This document shows positions 61,639 to 64,000 of a stretch of DNA of 64,000 nucleotides, piece by piece; position 1 is the stretch's first letter, and each line of letters begins with the position of its first letter. Below the pieces are notes generated by a model that was given only the letters and a program-made list of their open reading frames with translations, searched no databases and was not told the DNA's origin. The position numbers and the translations under genes are program-made. The DNA lies in contig NZ_JH594596.1 of NCBI RefSeq assembly GCF_000243215.1, forward strand, positions 1,896,892-1,960,891, read 5' to 3'. Source of the DNA: Odoribacter laneus YIT 12061 (GTDB lineage Bacteria > Bacteroidota > Bacteroidia > Bacteroidales > Marinifilaceae).

Positions 61639-64000
61639 ATGAAGATAGCCATACTATACGATCTCCTTTTATTTGTATTATTTTTTTCTGTTCCTGTAAA
61701 AGCCGGTCTCTATACAGGGGAAAATTACTCAGACCGTTCGGTACCGATCAGGGACAATCACCACAATACTGTCAGTTTAAAAAAGCTGGATGATCTGATC
61801 GTTTCAGGAGAAGAAAAATTTGAGCAGGGGATTTCTGCTCCTTACGCTGGTGCGATCGGGAATGTCCTGGTGGTAGCCGGAGGTTGCAATTTTCCGGAAG
61901 GAGCCACAGCCGATAGTGCTCAAAAAGTATACTATGACGATATCTATGTTCTAGAGAACCCTTTACAAGAAGATGCCCGCTGGAAAAAAGCCGGTAAAAT
62001 TCCCCGGCGGGCCGCCTACGGAGTAAGCATAAATATTCCAGAAGGAATCCTTTGTATAGGCGGTAGGGACGAAACGGGGGCACTCAAAGAATGTTGGCTA
62101 TTGAAGAGAGAAGCGGGCAAATCGCAGATCATTATAGAAAAGTGGCCCGATTTACCGGTCCACATGGACAATATGGCAGGAGCAACAGTAGGAGGGAAAG
62201 TGTATGTGGCTGGTGGTCATATCGACGGGAAACCTGGTAACCGCTGTTTTTCACTCCTTCTGAATGATCCCCGGAAATGGGAAGAATTACCATCTTTTCC
62301 CGGCAAAGGTCGGGTACAAGCAGTAGGAACCGTACAGAATACCTCCGAAGAAAGCCGTTTTTTTGTCATGGGCGGTTATTGCCCTCCACAGGCAGAAAAG
62401 GAAGGCTATGTACACACAGACGGCCTCTGTTACAGTCCACGGGATAAAAAGTGGTATCCGGTTGCAGAAATTTTACCCTATGGAGAAACTCAAACACTGG
62501 CTCTAGTCGGGAGTGCTGCCACTCCTTCCGGAAGTCACCATATCGTATTTACGGGCGGCGTTGACAAAGAACGTTTTACAGAAGCTATTAACCGCCCCTT
62601 CTGCATGGAACGAGCTTTGCAAACCAAAAACGATTCCCTTTGGAATCGCTTACAGGAAGAACAGAAAAATTATCTGAAACATCCCGGAGAATGGTACCGC
62701 TTTAACAGTCGCCTGCTCCTTTATCACACTTTGACGAATTCTTGGATCACGGAAGGACATTTTCCGCAATTGGCTTTGGCAGGAGCCGCCCTGGTTCCCT
62801 ATCAGGGAAACTGGATCATCATCAACGGCGAGAACAAACCGGGCGTACGTTCAACCGCTGTGTATGCGATACAGATGGGAACCAGAACCCATTTCGGATG
62901 GGTAAACTGGAGCGTTCTGATCCTTTACCTGCTGAGTATGTTACTTCTGGGCTATTATTTTATGCGAAGGGCTGCGAGCAGCGACGACTTTTTCAAAGGA
63001 GGGGGACGTATTCCCTGGTGGGCAGCTGGCATTAGTATTTATGCCACCATGCTGAGCGCCATTACCTATATGGCGATACCGGCAAAATCTTTCGCCACGG
63101 ACTGGACGTATTATCCCATGCTAATTATGATCTTGCTGGTCTCCTTCCCTGTCATAAAGTATTATCTGCCTTTTTTCCGTCGCTTGAACGTAACCAGTGC
63201 TTACGAATATTTACAATTACGTTTCAATTACACGACCCGTCTCATGGCCAGTATTTTGTTTATCTCCTTTATGGTAGCCCGTACAGCCTTAGTTCTCTAT
63301 CTACCTTCCCTGGCCTTGACCACAGTAACTGGCATTGATATCTATATCTGTATCATTTTAATGGGAATCGTAACCGTTATTTATTGTACTATGGGCGGAG
63401 TGGAAGCGGTCGTCTGGGGAGACGTTATCCAAGGATTTATTCTGGTCGGAGGGGCTTTGTTCGCTGCTATTTACCTCATTCTCCACACAGAAGGCGGAGT
63501 GAGTGGCTTTATTGACATCGCAGTAGAGCACGATAAATTCCGGTTATTTAACTGGAGCTTCGATTGCACAAAAGCCGTTTTCTGGGTTGTTATCTTGGGA
63601 GGTATCGCCAATAATCTGATTTCCTATACCTCCGATCAAACCGTTATCCAACGCTACCTGACCACTAAAGATGAAAAAAGCGCAGGGAAAGGTATTTTAA
63701 TGAACGGTTTTATGAGCGTATTTATCTCTGTTATTTTTTATCTGATCGGTACCGGCTTATATACTTTTTTTAAATCGCAACCGGGAGAATTGGATTATAC
63801 TCTTTCCAACGGAGATGCGATATTTCCCTTTTTCATGATGAGCCAGATGCCCATAGGAGTAGCGGGTTTACTGATTGCGGCCATTTTTGCCGCGACCATG
63901 TCTACGATAGCTTCTAATATCAATTCTACAGCGACAGCATTTTCCATGGACGTTTATAAACATTGGGCCAGACGGGCCAGTGATAAAAAAATAGTAAGTG
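61639..64000 (+). CDS. NanM-type mutarotase fused to sodium:solute symporter, 3' end outside window
   Basis: 787 codons are visible and the frame is open at the window end. A signal peptide (about 1-23) is followed by a kelch-like domain (about 55-400) that starts GISAPYAGAIGNVLVVAGGCNFPEG and YYDDIYVL, as in N-acetylneuraminate epimerase NanM. From about 420 a sodium symporter begins: WSVLILYLLSMLLLGYYFM, DDFFKGGGRIPWWAAGISIYATMLSAITYMA, NVTSAYEYLQLRFNYTTR, MGGVEAVVWGDVIQGF and the sodium site MSTIASNINSTATAF. The fusion puts anomer conversion beside uptake. It is known in Bacteroidota. It starts 104 bp after nanA. Confidence 0.93.
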   Translation, partial: MKIAILYDLLLFVLFFSVPVKAGLYTGENYSDRSVPIRDNHHNTVSLKKLDDLIVSGEEKFEQGISAPYAGAIGNVLVVAGGCNFPEGATADSAQKVYYDDIYVLENPLQEDARWKKAGKIPRRAAYGVSINIPEGILCIGGRDETGALKECWLLKREAGKSQIIIEKWPDLPVHMDNMAGATVGGKVYVAGGHIDGKPGNRCFSLLLNDPRKWEELPSFPGKGRVQAVGTVQNTSEESRFFVMGGYCPPQAEKEGYVHTDGLCYSPRDKKWYPVAEILPYGETQTLALVGSAATPSGSHHIVFTGGVDKERFTEAINRPFCMERALQTKNDSLWNRLQEEQKNYLKHPGEWYRFNSRLLLYHTLTNSWITEGHFPQLALAGAALVPYQGNWIIINGENKPGVRSTAVYAIQMGTRTHFGWVNWSVLILYLLSMLLLGYYFMRRAASSDDFFKGGGRIPWWAAGISIYATMLSAITYMAIPAKSFATDWTYYPMLIMILLVSFPVIKYYLPFFRRLNVTSAYEYLQLRFNYTTRLMASILFISFMVARTALVLYLPSLALTTVTGIDIYICIILMGIVTVIYCTMGGVEAVVWGDVIQGFILVGGALFAAIYLILHTEGGVSGFIDIAVEHDKFRLFNWSFDCTKAVFWVVILGGIANNLISYTSDQTVIQRYLTTKDEKSAGKGILMNGFMSVFISVIFYLIGTGLYTFFKSQPGELDYTLSNGDAIFPFFMMSQMPIGVAGLLIAAIFAATMSTIASNINSTATAFSMDVYKHWARRASDKKIVS

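Noticed and set aside
1-64000. tRNA, rRNA or phage attachment sites
   Set aside because: I saw no cloverleaf-like TTCGA-arm segments, rRNA motifs, integrase or long direct repeats of the kind that flank islands.

Overview
The window comes from the chromosome of an anaerobic, glycan-degrading member of the order Bacteroidales. The evidence is the TAnnTTTG-type promoters, lineage-typical families (LptD-like barrel, DUF3332, DUF4494, DUF4861, BspA-like leucine-rich-repeat lipoprotein, NanM-symporter fusion) and many secreted glycosidases. The base composition and gene set would fit Odoribacteraceae, but the genus cannot be fixed from sequence reading alone. I saw no rRNA, tRNA, CRISPR array, prophage or intact insertion sequence.

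Layout: (1) 1-9.7 kb: tail of an LptD-like gene, a cluster of hairpin repeats, rlmB and an ABC-F ATPase (minus strand), then pruA, a GH84 hexosaminidase and a secreted amidohydrolase (plus strand). (2) 9.8-34.4 kb: one long minus-strand uronic-acid and glycosaminoglycan locus. Its upstream end has GH20 hexosaminidase, PL8 lyase, a secreted EEP nuclease/metallophosphatase fusion and a serine-type sulfatase. Then come a LacI regulator, kduI, kduD, a DUF4861 lipoprotein, kdgK, a KDPG aldolase, a complete TRAP transporter (P, Q, M), an SDR fructuronate reductase, uxuA, uxaC and GH2, GH29 and GH105 enzymes. (3) 34.6-45.7 kb: housekeeping genes (cobalamin adenosyltransferase, recG, aspA, clpP-clpX, pyrE, Nudix). 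(4) 45.7-52.2 kb: an amino-sugar kinase divergent from a GT2 / SpoIID / AmpG-like / Na+ symporter operon, probably for peptidoglycan turnover. (5) 52.2-58.6 kb: repeats, three small secreted or outer-membrane proteins, a BspA-like surface lipoprotein and a small frameshifted gene. (6) 58.6-64.0 kb: a sialic-acid operon (ROK regulator, yhcH, nanA, NanM-symporter fusion), cut by the window end.

How it fits together: PL8 would cleave sulfated uronate-containing chains to unsaturated oligosaccharides. GH105, GH20, GH2, GH29 and the sulfatase would trim them. The TRAP system, rather than a SusC/SusD pair (none is visible), is the likely importer of the acidic monomers. KduI/KduD (from unsaturated uronate) and UxaC/SDR/UxuA (from glucuronate) both end at 2-keto-3-deoxygluconate, which KdgK and the aldolase feed into central metabolism. 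A 14-bp palindrome with a central CG lies against the -7 box of the lacI gene. Related sites precede the nuclease/phosphatase fusion, the GH20 gene and kduI, suggesting one LacI-type regulon over the whole locus.

The most unusual items are this shared operator layout, the EEP-metallophosphatase fusion inside a glycan locus, and a dispersed hairpin repeat family whose stems show compensatory changes and whose copies supply the stop codons of two genes.
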